DNA of 64,000 bases from Streptomyces cadmiisoli (GCF_003261055.1 NZ_CP030073.1:62001-126000); one strand, 5' to 3'. Shown: positions 17,701 to 26,152, numbered from the stretch's first letter. Notes: generated by a model from the sequence alone, not told the origin. A program made the numbers and translations.

Positions 17701-18492
17701 CGGGCCGTCGCCTGCGGCAGCGGTTGCAGCATCGCCGGCGGAGTTCCACATACGGGCGGAAGGGGAGCGGAAGACGACCTGGCCGTTGCCGTCCAGCACC
17801 TCCAGGCTGCCGACTGCGCCCTCCCGCACACGCAACCCGTCGACGTCCAAGCTGTACTCCAGCGAGCTGAGCTCAGGGTCCTTGGCTGCCGCAAGGGTCT
17901 TGACTTCCAGGACCTGCCGGAAGCCCTCCACAGTTGCGGTGAGAATCAGGTTCACATCCGGGCGCACATTCTCGTAGACGGCCCGCTGCCCCTCGATACG
18001 CGGCTCCGGCAGATCGCCCGGCCACCCCAAGGTGACCGACTGGCCATCCTCACCGATGGTCACCAAGTCCTCGCCGTCACCGCCAGGCGAGAACGACAAA
18101 TCCACCGCAGCAGCCTTCGGACCAACCGATCCGTCTGCGCGCCTCACCAACGTCGCATCCGGCTCAGTCCACCCGCCGCCGGGCTTCTCCACACGCACCG
18201 GAACGATCGACTTGTTCAGCGTGAACGTTTCACCATCGGGGTTGGCGAAGACCGTCTCCCGTTCGGTGCGCTCGCCCACAACCTCGACCGGCTCACCCGA
18301 CACCTGAGCCTGCTGCTGCGCCCGCTCCGACGCGGAAAGTGGACCGCTTCCGCTTCCAGCTGCCACTGCCGGCGCAGCGCCCAGCACCGGAACAACGGCG
18401 GGTGTCGCCACCAGAACCGCAAGCGCCGTCAGCCACACAAGTCCCGCCCGCCGCCCGCGGATTTCCCGCAACCGCAGCCCCCCATCCCCCAC
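14716..18492 (-). CDS. secreted LamG-domain protein paired with the RHS toxin
   Basis: About 1,258 residues using the GTG at 18492, which starts just before an Arg-rich signal peptide (LREIRGRRAGLVWLTALAVLV...APAVAA); the frame extends 23 codons further. The N-terminal third has strand-rich motifs (TLNKSIVPVRVEKPGGGW, ENVRPDVNLILTATVEGFRQVLEVK) typical of the secreted protein that accompanies Streptomyces RHS genes. A middle DNRLRE-like part follows (ADGKFATLTLMLKAKDESDPIAWKRF). Near residues 800-1000 is a LamG/concanavalin-like jelly roll (GWWTFNEAGGAAVDVS, YSVAAWVRLGATGTTQTVLGQDG), with a second, partial one at the C-terminus. A 123-bp gap separates it from the RHS start, so one operon is likely. 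It probably helps surface display or binding; inferred from the pairing. Confidence 0.8.
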   Translation of the reverse strand: MGDGGLRLREIRGRRAGLVWLTALAVLVATPAVVPVLGAAPAVAAGSGSGPLSASERAQQQAQVSGEPVEVVGERTERETVFANPDGETFTLNKSIVPVRVEKPGGGWTEPDATLVRRADGSVGPKAAAVDLSFSPGGDGEDLVTIGEDGQSVTLGWPGDLPEPRIEGQRAVYENVRPDVNLILTATVEGFRQVLEVKTLAAAKDPELSSLEYSLDVDGLRVREGAVGSLEVLDGNGQVVFRSPSARMWNSAGDAATAAAGDGPGTQTLAVLPLAQGGQEETPSETGGHPAGPAEEGDPLAGPGAGDEAAVMDVDLSEGAVTVTPDSDLIEATTSAELPLYIDPSVELNESERTVLSSDGDSFYNFSGGANGMSVGRCSSAVIGGYIYYCTTGAAYTNRMYFEFTPGSLKGKHVLGARFEVTETWSFSCDARWVDLERTDGISSSSRWPGPGGPKSDNSWDQMGDRNVSAGRGGACEPAQPRAPITFQDNPEEADENLTPTVKAFADGKFATLTLMLKAKDESDPIAWKRFDDDAVIVVTYVGEPSVPTDYGLDSGTTEICSKSASAPTIWTDPTPSLAATPQTASGGQSGASLRVYFDLDVQNSADGTWSDAKEPSSGSEAPTSGYVGDGVAQSKLWDAELADSRQYRYRAVTRSYYNGGQDKLTSGWTPFCYFTVDSSVPNPPTITFTSVYSACIPGSCTFAGKPNEPGTVRFGPASGDVNAAYRYKLSTDSTWRPWRTGATVTETITPIDSGTITLTVQAKDAVGHEGAWNAVRFLVGESDGPVGWWTFNEAGGAAVDVSASESAYRDDATISGGSRVDTGRRGVVTENNVTGQDKALNLGGQAYAATARKVLETQASYSVAAWVRLGATGTTQTVLGQDGTYYSPFFLGYCAGSNRWCLRLADSDAATTALDNQRVDSLETPQTKVWTHLAAVIDTGAKTLTLYVNGAKQGSDTLTTNAWSADGALQMGRVKYKGSYVDHFSGDVDEIKVWQEVKNELQVANEASLKDASGKAFMELVAEYKPEGATGTSLPDLSGYGNTLSLSSGASLDGDALILDGTTGAATASRPVVADTGSFTVATKAEVSARSLLDKPDGYKAQVLGQRTASGSSWSLWTEKTGTKDEPALDDEGNPVYDDEGNPVMRTEPLARWYFGRLTADGSGTSVVSEEDAVLDSDVSLVGAYDALTRTITLYVGSGPQGEPVAYTAVVGSGEFAAGKGWTNGAWSHHLPGRLTDIRLWAGAVKDASQVESTVGY

Positions 18493-19254
18493 TGCCCCAC
18501 CCCTTGCCCACAAGATCGCCACAGGTGAGCAAATGACAAAGCATGAACGGGTAACTGTCAAGCAAAATCCGATGCTCCAGCAGTCATTACCGGACCCGCC
18601 ACTGAAATAGCATCAAACTTCACAAGACAGACTTGAGGAACACCATTCCACTGACGCGTCATCGATCCCGACATCGGGTGCTGAGGGAAGGCCGACCGTC
18701 TCTACCGTGGCGCGTGGAGAGCATATCGTGCAGGCTGTCCCGCTTTGGGAAGCGATGCAGGAGGCGTTTCAACTTAAAGGCTGATCCTGGTGGTTGAGGG
18801 TGCCCTTCGCACTCCGAACCTCACGTGTCGTTACCGGTGGTCCGGCTCGAGTCGGCGGATGGCGCGAAAGCCTCGGTCCGTAGCTGGACGGGACCGTCGT
18901 CGCCGTACTTGAGCCAGTCGTCCACAACCGGCCATCTGGGGTGGTCAAAGACGGACTCATCCAAGTCCTCGTCGTACCCGCGACCACTGGAGGTCAGGGC
19001 CCGGGCGAGGGGCCGGAAGCAGACCTCGGGGAGTGCGTCGTAGTGCGACCGACAGGCAGCTGCCGCCCGGGAGCGGGAGGGGAGAGCGGGAGTCTGAACG
19101 GCGTGCTCGTGGCAACAGCGCATGGCCCCTCGGGCCGACTCCGGCATCAGACTTTCACGCGGGCTACCGGCCCAAGGCTCGGTCGACGTCGACGGACGAC
19201 CACCGCTCTCAATTTTCACGCCTTCAAGGATCCTTCTGGCTAAATGTCGTGTCC
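18493..19254. other. intergenic region, no convincing gene
   Basis: Contains the upstream region of the LamG-RHS operon (transcribed leftward) and then about 600 bases without clear coding signature. On the complement, a stretch near 18825-19040 reads YDEDLDESVFDHPRWPVVDDWLKYG, which could be the end of a lost immunity gene, but it has no start and no recognisable family. Confidence 0.4.
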
Positions 19255-19640
19255 TGGGGTGTGAGGAGGGTGTTGGCACTATGGTGGACGCTGCCCGTCG
19301 GTGCGGACCTTCACTACGAGCCGAAGATGGACGGCCATCGGCTGGTCATGTGGCGTACGGCGCAGACGGTCCGGTTGCAGACCCGGTCCGGGCGGGACGT
19401 CACGCCCCAGTGGCTCGACCTGGCGCTCGCAGGGATGCAACTCCCCCGGGCGTGATCCTCGACGGCGAGGGGATCGTGTACGTCTCCGGGCGCATCGACT
19501 TCGGCGCCGCGCAGTCCAGGGCGGCCTCGACGCCGGCGCGGGCCCGTGCCCTCGCGGAGCACCACCCGGCGCACTACGCGGTGTTCGACATCCTCAGCCA
19601 CCCCGACCTGGGAGACACCCGCGGATGGTCCTACGTTAGT
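19255..19640 (+). pseudogene. ATP-dependent DNA ligase, N-terminal fragment
   Basis: VGADLHYEPKMDGHRLVMW contains the KxDG adenylation motif (K in EPKMDG). RLQTRSGRDVTPQW and, after a one-base frameshift near 19450, PPGVILDGEGIVYVSGRIDFGAAQSRA (DGE motif) follow, ending at YAVFDILSHPDLGDTRGWSYV. The order KxDG, SGR, DGE and the DxL block is that of ATP-dependent ligases. The first residues, the second half of the nucleotidyltransferase domain and the OB fold are absent. A C-terminal ligase-like piece occurs 4.8 kb downstream at 24406. Not functional. Confidence 0.7.
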
Positions 19641-19696
19641 CAACGCGCCAGCCAGCAGATCGCCCCGCCCGCCGACAACAGAGAGCAGCACTCTCA

Positions 19697-20200
19697 ATGA
19701 CCGCCTCGAACCTCTCCGCCGACTGGCTCACCACCTGGCAGCAGGAGATCACCGCCACGCTCGGGACGACGCTTCGCAGCTTCGAGGACACCTTCGGCTA
19801 TCCGCCAGGCGACAACGAAGTGTTCCTGGCCGATGAGGAGAGCCGAGCTGCGGCAGCACAGCTCAAGGAGGTCGTGGACATGCCCCAAGAGCTGATCAGC
19901 CTCTACGCCACGATCGCCGAGCTGTCGCTACCTGATATCGATCACGGATACTTCGTGCACACACCTGCTCAGGTGCTCAACGACATCGACCAGTACGGCC
20001 CCGTCCGCGTCACCGCGCACGCCACTGGCGTCGTGTTCGGCAGCGATGGCGGAGGCATCCTGTTCGCCCTCGATAGCCACGGAAGAGTGCACCGGTCCAC
20101 CACGGCATCCTGGTTCGACGACTTCAAGGTGTCCGCACCAACCCTGATCCACTTCCTCGAACAGCTCCGCCAAGCTGTCACGGCCTTCGCACGCCGCTGA
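19697..20200 (+). CDS. SMI1/KNR4 (SUKH) family immunity-type protein
   Basis: 167 residues from ATG at 19697. The order of an N-terminal helix (WLTTWQQEITATLGTTLR), a LPQEL-like segment (VDMPQELISLYATIAELSLPD), a central strand region (VRVTAHATGVVFGSDGGGILFALDSHGRVH) and a C-terminal helix (SAPTLIHFLEQLRQAVTAF) is the SUKH superfamily pattern. SUKH proteins are broad immunity proteins against contact-dependent nuclease toxins. Here it stands alone without a toxin gene, next to an integrase 3'-end, so it may be an orphan immunity gene protecting against toxins of neighbours. Family assignment is fairly secure; the target is unknown. Confidence 0.75.
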   Translation: MTASNLSADWLTTWQQEITATLGTTLRSFEDTFGYPPGDNEVFLADEESRAAAAQLKEVVDMPQELISLYATIAELSLPDIDHGYFVHTPAQVLNDIDQYGPVRVTAHATGVVFGSDGGGILFALDSHGRVHRSTTASWFDDFKVSAPTLIHFLEQLRQAVTAFARR

Positions 20201-20213
20201 GATCCCTCAACCC

Positions 20214-20768
20214 ATGCCCACAGGTTCCCGCATCGGCAGGGTATTCGGACAGTTCCAATACCCGACTCCACCGTTAGCGATCTACCCGGAGGACGTGATC
20301 TCCCATCATCGGGCCTTCATCGCTCGTCGCAGAACCGAGCGACCCAGCGAGGAGTACCGCGAGCTCACCGCCACCGAGTGGGACGAGTTCCTGGCCCATT
20401 TCGAACTCCGCAAGGTAGCCCTGGGAACCAGCAGCCGCGACTACGCGACCTCGTGCCAGCATGAAAACGCCTGTGTCAGATGCCCCCTACTTCTCGTGGA
20501 CCCGGCCCAGATGCCACGTCTGCAGGGGATCCACGCCAACCTCGTCGACCGCCTCCAGGAGGCCCGCGACCAGGGCTGGCTCGGTGAGGTCGCCGCCATC
20601 GAGACCACCATGGCCGCCGCCGCGCAGAAGCTGGAGGCCATGCGCGAGCGTGCAACTCAGCCGTCCACGGTCCACCTCGGCATGCCCGACATCCGACGCG
20701 ACACCGGACGAAGCAGCGTCGCAGACGTTGAGAGATCCTTCCCATCGGATCCTAAGCTTCGCGGATGA
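20214..20768 (+). pseudogene. tyrosine integrase C-terminal tail, copy 1
   Basis: 184 residues in one frame. EYRELTATEWDEFLAHFELRKVALG, then HENACVRCPLLLVDPAQMPRLQ and a long helix (VDRLQEARDQGWLGEVAAIETTMAAAAQKLEAM) followed by TVHLGMP is the C-terminal extension of a large Streptomyces integrase family of the kind represented by the pseudogene at 34064-35222. No catalytic domain precedes it. Related tails occur at 21420-21808 and 22850-23125. The Cys-x-x-Cys pair may bind metal. It overlaps the next gene by four bases, so that gene was formerly the last member of the integrase operon. Confidence 0.7.
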
Positions 20769-21310
20769 GCTACGAAGAGTTGTGCTGGGAACCGATAGCG
20801 GCGCTTCCAGAAGGCGAGCCCGAGGCGTCGTTCGGCGGGCGTTGGGAGGACCGGCTCTGGTTGAACGTTCCTGGCCCCTTCTATACCGGAATCGCCGATA
20901 ACTGTTGGACGGGCCGGCTGCACGCACCGCGTCATGTGCTCTGCGGCGGCGAGTACTTCGGCGAGTACGTGTATCGCCAGCCGGCGACCACGGCCGAGGT
21001 CCTGAACCTGGTGACAGCAGCCCAGGAAGATCCGTACCGCGGCTATGCCTGCGACGGCGACAGCCGATGGACACCCGAGGCCGTTCGGGACTGGTGGCGC
21101 GACCGTCGGCGGGTCACCGAGTACCTGGAGCCCCTCCTGCCCACATGGTCGTCCAGCGACAGGTCTGACGAGAGGGAAGCCGCAGAGGGGCTGAGGGACT
21201 TTGCCGCCTACATCACCGAAGGGCTCGGCGTGGACCTCCGGAAGTACCTCTTCCGGCTTGAAGAGGGCTGCTACCCGAAGACCCCCGGACCATTGCCTGA
21301 GCTCCCTTAA
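20765..21310 (+). CDS. hypothetical protein, orphan immunity candidate
   Basis: 181 residues; ATG overlaps the stop of the preceding integrase tail (ATGA). Acidic, soluble, with many aromatic residues: MSYEELCWEPIAALPEGE, GRWEDRLWLNVPGPFYTGIADNCWTGR, YVYRQPATTAEVLNLVTAA and a C-terminal RKYLFRLEEGCYPKTPGPLPELP. I do not recognise a domain. The size, the composition and the setting between immunity-type genes suggest an immunity protein. It could also be a cargo gene carried at the 3' end of the integrase unit. Confidence 0.55.
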   Translation: MSYEELCWEPIAALPEGEPEASFGGRWEDRLWLNVPGPFYTGIADNCWTGRLHAPRHVLCGGEYFGEYVYRQPATTAEVLNLVTAAQEDPYRGYACDGDSRWTPEAVRDWWRDRRRVTEYLEPLLPTWSSSDRSDEREAAEGLRDFAAYITEGLGVDLRKYLFRLEEGCYPKTPGPLPELP

Positions 21311-21419
21311 GCAATGACGGCCGTGGGGTTCCCGCCCTCATACCTGGACACTCGTGAAGTGGGCGCAGGTGCAAGGCGGCGCGACCTCGATGACTGCGGC
21401 CGTGCCACGGCGCGACACG

Positions 21420-21808
21420 CTCGGATGCTGCCGAGTACCAATGTTTCTGCCCACTACTTTCAGTGACTCGACTGCGATCCGACCTCGCCAGGCCGTCTGG
21501 ACTAGTTCGGATAAGCTTGCGTTCGTTGCTCGCTCCTCCGGCCGGACCCGGCCCAGCGTGGCCGGTTGGAGGAGATCCGCGACAACCTCGTCGCCCGCAT
21601 CGCCGAGGCCGAGCGCGAGGGCTGGCTCGGGGAGGTCGAGGGGTTCCGGGTCAGCCTGGCTGAAGCCGAAGACAAACTTGCTCAGATGGGCCGACGAGCT
21701 TCCGGCGGCACGGCGATCGACCTCGGCATGCCGCGCATAGCCGCAGCTCAACCCACTCAGGCGGAGGGAACAGCTTCGCTGGCACAATCACTGGATGACC
21801 AGCAATGA
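21420..21808 (+). pseudogene. tyrosine integrase C-terminal tail, copy 2
   Basis: The clear part is 21566-21808: EEIRDNLVARIAEAEREGWLGEVEG, FRVSLAEAEDKLAQMGRRA and AIDLGMPRIAAAQP, homologous to the tail at 20214-20768 and in the same orientation. Upstream, a frame-shifted stretch reads like the CVRCPLLR...PDPAQ segment. No catalytic part remains. It overlaps the start of the next gene. Confidence 0.65.
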
Positions 21809-22256
21809 CATCCGGTTCGACTGCCAGCACCGTGGCGACGGCGGCCCGCTCGTGATCGTCCCCCGCATCGACGGAACACCACTCACCGAGCTCGTCGACG
21901 GGTTCGAGATCGCCGCCGGGATGCAGCCCGCAGGCGACGCCTACGGCGGTCTGATCCCGGAGTTCTTCCGGTTCGGCCCGATGCAGGATCACTTCCTCGG
22001 ACTGTCCACCAAGGCGATGGGGCCGAAGACACCCGTTCTCGGTTGCGAATGCGGCGAGTGGGGATGCTGGCCCCTCATGGCCCGCATCACCGCGACGGCC
22101 GACTTCGTGATCTGGGACGGCTTTGAGCAACCGCACCGCAAGGCCCGCGACTATGTGGCATTCGGTCCGTTCCAGTTCGACCGTCACCAATACGATGACG
22201 CTTTGCAAGCCCTGAGCGCGACGATCGGCTCCGACGTCGACGACACGCGCGCGTGA
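21795..22256 (+). CDS. hypothetical protein, orphan immunity candidate
   Basis: 153 residues from ATG at 21795, starting inside the last codons of integrase tail 2. Motifs: IVPRIDGTPLTELVDGFE, FRFGPMQDHFLGLSTKAMGP, then a Cys cluster LGCECGEWGCWPLMARI and a C-terminal ARDYVAFGPFQFDRHQYDDALQAL. The CxCGxxGC group in front of a strand is a recognisable feature of a family of small uncharacterised actinobacterial proteins with no activity known to me. The coupling to an integrase tail repeats the pattern of the gene before it. Confidence 0.6.
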   Translation: MTSNDIRFDCQHRGDGGPLVIVPRIDGTPLTELVDGFEIAAGMQPAGDAYGGLIPEFFRFGPMQDHFLGLSTKAMGPKTPVLGCECGEWGCWPLMARITATADFVIWDGFEQPHRKARDYVAFGPFQFDRHQYDDALQALSATIGSDVDDTRA

Positions 22257-22292
22257 GCGAGCGCCACCAGTCGCGGCCTGCTGGGCTAAGGG

Positions 22293-22802
22293 TTGGGGAA
22301 GCGGTTCTTGGAAAGATTCGAGACGGAGAGTCTGGCGCTCATGCCTGGCCAGAAGGTGCAGGCCAGGGTCCTCAGCCATCACCCATGGGGTGTGCTCGTT
22401 GAGATCGTTGGTTACGAGAACGCTGGTCTGTCGGCCTCTATCGACATGATCCAGCAGTTCTCCCAGACCACGAGCAGCCACGACGAACTACTCGCGCTCT
22501 TTCCACCCATCGGTTCACAGATCGATGCAGTGATCCAGCAAATCCACCGCTGGCATCCGCCGGTATCAGTGCGGCTCACCATCCGACCTGCTGACCTGGA
22601 GTCGCTGGTCTGGAGCTGCGACTTCTGTGGTGAACCGATCACGTTGGGCCCAGGTGGAGACGCCCTCGTCCTGGACTCGCGCAGCAGCGACGGTCCAGGA
22701 AGCCACACCATCATCTCCCACCGGCAGTGCCTGGCCGAGCGCATCCGCCCGGAGAACCGTGGAGAGCGGGCGAGAGCATTGAAGATCGGGAAGATGTGCT
22801 GA
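22293..22802 (+). CDS. S1-like RNA-binding domain protein
   Basis: About 169 residues with a TTG start at 22293; a later start is possible because no good ribosome binding site is seen. Residues ~15-90 follow an S1/OB pattern (LMPGQKVQARVLSHHPWGVLVEIVG ... PPIGSQIDAVIQQI ... VSVRLTIRPADLE). The second half has a Cys pair (WSCDFCGEPITL) and a His/Cys region (SHTIISHRQC) that could bind zinc. Comparable S1-like proteins are found among immunity genes for RNA-targeting toxins. Binding and role are inference. Confidence 0.6.
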   Translation: MGKRFLERFETESLALMPGQKVQARVLSHHPWGVLVEIVGYENAGLSASIDMIQQFSQTTSSHDELLALFPPIGSQIDAVIQQIHRWHPPVSVRLTIRPADLESLVWSCDFCGEPITLGPGGDALVLDSRSSDGPGSHTIISHRQCLAERIRPENRGERARALKIGKMC

Positions 22803-22849
22803 AGTCGTGAGGCCCGCGCCTACCGGCAGGGATGAGCTCGACAGCTCAT

Positions 22850-23125
22850 TCGGCGGGGCCCGAGCGATAGTTCAGATAAGCCTGCATCCGCTGCCCGGTC
22901 CTGCGGGTCAATCCGCAGATGGCCTTCCGTCTGGAGGAGGTCGAGACTGATCTGATCGCACGCCGGGCCCGTGCCGAGGCTGAAAGGCTGGCTCGGCAAG
23001 ATCGAGGGCATCGATCTGACCTTGACGCTGCTGCGGCAGAAGCATGTCGAAGCGAGGCGGCTGGCCAGCATGCCCCGAACCGTTGACCTGGCCATTCCCC
23101 CGGTAGCACGTCGCGCTAGCCAGTA
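22850..23125 (+). pseudogene. tyrosine integrase C-terminal tail, copy 3
   Basis: Reading with one frameshift gives ACIRCPVLRVNPQMAF, RLEEVETDLIARRARAEA, WLGKIEGIDLTLTLLRQKHVEARRLA and TVDLAIP, the same C-terminal extension as copies 1 and 2. It is followed by the HEAT-repeat gene, so three integrase tails alternate with cargo genes within 3 kb. Confidence 0.65.
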
Positions 23126-23242
23126 GGGGGATCAGGCACTCAAGCACCCTCCCGCGCAGGGGGCGGAGAGGCTGACGACTGCTGGCCGCGGCTGCTGACG
23201 GCTTCGAACAGGCGGACCTGAAGGTGGCATGATCGGCTCCGG

Positions 23243-24298
23243 TTGGACTTGGCGGTGGGGTGTGACGTGGGCGAATGGCGGACCGATCCGACGTTTGCGA
23301 TGTGCCGGGCGTTGGTGGACGGGGCAGAACTGTCCTCGTTCGTGGGCGGACGGTTCGACGTTCGGACAGTGGTGGCCACCATCCGGCCCGAAGCCAAGGA
23401 CGGATTCCTCCTCGACCAAGTCCCGTGGGAGCATTTCCCGCAGGGGGATCGTGTCAGGGAAGCCGTTCACCTGCTGCACACGAACGACTCGCCTGTTCGC
23501 ACCGGAGCAGGCGTTGTGGATGGAATGTGTGCCAATGACATGCGGGCCGCGACCGTTCTCGCTGTGCCGTTCCTGATCCGCATCGCCGCCGATACCCGCC
23601 ACCCTTATCGTGCCGGCGCGCTCGCAGAGGCCTCCGCCCCGGCGCGCGCCCGCTACTTCTGCGTGGCCTCCCGCGACGAACTGCTACTCCATCGCGCCGA
23701 CCTCCAGGACGGCGATCCGTACGACGCCTACGGCGTTGAGGTGACCGGTTACCCTGCGGGCTGGTCGGTCGCCGCCGCCCGAGCAGCGATCACCGCCGAC
23801 ATTGCTCTCTTGCAGCCCCTTCTCGGCGACCCCGACCCGTCGATACGCATCCACGCCGCCTACACACTGGCCGCTGCCGCAGATCCCGACCGAGCGGTCC
23901 GTACCTCCTTCCGCGCCCGGTTCGACGCCGAGCAGGACCCGATCGTCTGTGCCGCCTTGGTCCTCGCCACCGCCGAAGCCACCCGAACCCACCCTTACTC
24001 GCCGATCACCGCATGGCTGCACGAACAGTGGCGGGACCCGTCACAGGCGCCGGAATCCCGGCTGGCCGCCACGGTCGCCTGGCTCTGCCTCACCGACGAA
24101 CCCGTCCCCGACGACTTGCGCGCCGCCGTCGATGCCCTCGCCACCGACGAGCGCGCCCACGCCATGGAGGCCCTGCCCTGGATGGCTGCTGCCAGCGGAT
24201 CCGGCGAAACGGGACTGCACCGCTGCGTACGAAAGATGCTCCACCCCGACCAGCCCGACCCTGAGTATTACGACGACCCATGGGCCCCGCGCCCCTGA
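23243..24298 (+). CDS. HEAT-repeat protein, immunity candidate
   Basis: Up to 351 residues; the start is uncertain, with several TTG/GTG options in the first 30 codons. From about residue 95 the sequence is a series of paired helices (AATVLAVPFLIRIAADTRHPYRAGALAEA, DIALLQPLLGDPDPSIRIHAAYTLAAAADPD, DPIVCAALVLATAEATRTH, ESRLAATVAWLCLTDEPVPDDLRAAVDALATDE), an alpha-solenoid of the HEAT type ending YDDPWAPRP. Such solenoids are common as immunity or scaffold proteins in toxin islands. No enzymatic motif. It lies directly after integrase tail 3. Confidence 0.65.
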   Translation: MDLAVGCDVGEWRTDPTFAMCRALVDGAELSSFVGGRFDVRTVVATIRPEAKDGFLLDQVPWEHFPQGDRVREAVHLLHTNDSPVRTGAGVVDGMCANDMRAATVLAVPFLIRIAADTRHPYRAGALAEASAPARARYFCVASRDELLLHRADLQDGDPYDAYGVEVTGYPAGWSVAAARAAITADIALLQPLLGDPDPSIRIHAAYTLAAAADPDRAVRTSFRARFDAEQDPIVCAALVLATAEATRTHPYSPITAWLHEQWRDPSQAPESRLAATVAWLCLTDEPVPDDLRAAVDALATDERAHAMEALPWMAAASGSGETGLHRCVRKMLHPDQPDPEYYDDPWAPRP

Positions 24299-24405
24299 CG
24301 GTGAAAAACCAGCCAGCAGTGCTCGATCCCTAGTGTCGGTGGCCGCGCACGCCGGCTGCGCGGAAAACAGCCCAAGCTCACCGCCAGATTGAACGAGATG
24401 CCCTG

Positions 24406-24729
24406 GTGCAGTTAAGGCAGAAGGTCCGCCACGCGGAAACCGTCGACGCGGCCGTCGTCGGCTACAACGGCACCGCGGTCCGGCCCCGGCACCTGGCCGT
24501 GCGACTCCCGGACGGGCGTACGGCCCTCTCGCAGACCCTGACGGCGCCCCTGGCCGCGCACGTCGCCCAGGTCCTCACCGGGGCGGGACCGGCCCGCAGG
24601 GCGCGCACCAGCGGCGGAGACGCGTACAACGCGGTCGACGTCGACGCCGTGGTCGAGGTCCTGGCGGGCACGACGCGGCACGCCGTGGTGTTCCCTGTCA
24701 AGTTCTTGGGTTCAGCAACGCCGGAGTAG
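24406..24729 (+). pseudogene. ATP-dependent DNA ligase, C-terminal fragment
   Basis: 107 residues: RHAETVDAAVVGYNGTAVRPRHLAVRLPDGRTALSQTLTAPLAAHVAQVL followed by VDVDAVVEVLAGTTRHAVVF, which resembles the OB-fold end of actinobacterial ATP-dependent ligases. The N-terminal fragment at 19255-19640 could be the other half, which would mean a ligase gene split by the 4.8-kb immunity/integrase-tail island. The middle third is absent from both, so they may also come from different genes. Not functional alone. Confidence 0.6.
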
Positions 24730-24826
24730 GCCAGTGACAGCAAGTTTCGTCCGAGTGTCCAGATCTGTACACGCATCGGTGCGGCTGCAAGCGGCATTGT
24801 CAGAGGCAGTTGGCAAGATCGCGGCT

Positions 24827-25990
24827 ATGACCAGTACTCCGACCACGCCACCACGGCCCTTCGACGTCGCCGGGCTCTTCCCCCAACTGGTACCCCTGGC
24901 ACGCACCGCTACCCGGTTGCACCCCCGACCTGGGGCGCCGTCGCATCAGGACAGTTCCATCGGTGGACCGCTGTTGTGGCCCGTTGACGAACCGTGGCCG
25001 CACTGCGAAGGACCGCATGTGGTGCGCGGGTCCGGTCCGGGCCAGTCTCCGGCAGACGTGAGACTGGAACGGCAGATATGTGCCGTCGCGCGCGGCAGGG
25101 CCCTGACCGTACGGGAACGGGAGACTCTGGAACGAATCCGCCCCTCACGGGAGTATCCGCTGAAGCCCACGGTGACCCGCTATGAGGGGCCCATAGCGAT
25201 GTTGCCCGTCGCGCAGCTGTACGCACGAGACGTACCCGATCTGCACGCGCCGGAAGGTGCAGACCTGCTCCAAGTCCTGTGGTGTCCCTTTGACCACCAG
25301 GCGATGCCGCGAACTGCGGTGTTCTGGCGCTCGGCAGCCACTGTCACCGACATCCTCACCACGCCCCCTGAGCCGGCCGTGATGCAGTCCGACGGCTACC
25401 TGCCCGAGCCGTGTTTGCTCTACCCGGAGCAGGTCACGGAGTATCCCGACCATCTGGAGCTGAGCAAGGAGCATCGGGAGCGGATCGGGACTTGGACCAC
25501 ATGGCAGACGGTCGTGGCGGATGTGGAGGAGTACGCGTCGTCCGCGGGGGTCTACTACGACCAAGAGCTGGCCAGCGCACCCGGCTGGAAGGTCGGCGGA
25601 TGGCCCCGCTGGAGCGCCACCGACCCCGTCCCCCGGCTCTGCCCTGCCTGCGGTAGCGACATGGACGCCCTGCTGACCATCGCCTCGTACGAGAGCCTGG
25701 CCAACAGCAGCAGCTGGATCCCCGACGAAGCGTGTGAAGACCGCGAACGCACGAGTCCGACCTCCAACGGCATAGGCCCGGAGGGGCAGGAATTGATCGA
25801 CTTCTTCCGCGCCCAAGGAAGGGAAGTCCAGCTTCGCGGTCACATCCCCGCCAAGGCCCACGCCACCCCCGTCAACGTCAACCCTGCTCCCAGGCAACCA
25901 ACCGCCATCCAGCTCGCCGACGGCTCCGACCAGCAGCTCTACATCTGCCCGGCAGACCCCGAACACCCCCATGCGGAGATGATGCACTAA
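24827..25990 (+). CDS. DUF1963 (YwqG-like) protein
   Basis: 387 residues from ATG at 24827. Residues ~25-60 carry the diagnostic SIGGPLLWPVDEPWPHCEG motif. LPVAQLYARDVPDLHAPEGADLLQVLWCPFDH and later GGWPRWSATDPVPRLCPACGSDMDALLTI follow, the last resembling the metal-site and C-terminal strands of DUF1963/YwqG proteins. The stretch SSTGP-like loops and many aromatic residues fit the beta-rich fold. Members are of unknown function but are often found among immunity genes. Intact, own transcription direction, no overlap with neighbours. Confidence 0.75.
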   Translation: MTSTPTTPPRPFDVAGLFPQLVPLARTATRLHPRPGAPSHQDSSIGGPLLWPVDEPWPHCEGPHVVRGSGPGQSPADVRLERQICAVARGRALTVRERETLERIRPSREYPLKPTVTRYEGPIAMLPVAQLYARDVPDLHAPEGADLLQVLWCPFDHQAMPRTAVFWRSAATVTDILTTPPEPAVMQSDGYLPEPCLLYPEQVTEYPDHLELSKEHRERIGTWTTWQTVVADVEEYASSAGVYYDQELASAPGWKVGGWPRWSATDPVPRLCPACGSDMDALLTIASYESLANSSSWIPDEACEDRERTSPTSNGIGPEGQELIDFFRAQGREVQLRGHIPAKAHATPVNVNPAPRQPTAIQLADGSDQQLYICPADPEHPHAEMMH

Positions 25991-26152
25991 GGCGATAATG
26001 CGGGGTCTAACGTGCAGTCAGGTGACGGGCGGGCGGAGTGGGACGACGTTGTCGGCGACCGGGATGGCCTGGGGCGAGGTGCTTGTCAACCGCGATCGCT
26101 CCTGACGCTTGAACCCACCCAAGCATCAGGGAAGTGGTGACGGTGACGCGGG

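Noticed and set aside
18821..19279. 152-codon minus-strand frame as a gene
   Set aside because: The first half is Arg/Ser-rich shadow without a start signal; only a short C-terminal part looks protein-like, so it is mentioned as a possible remnant.
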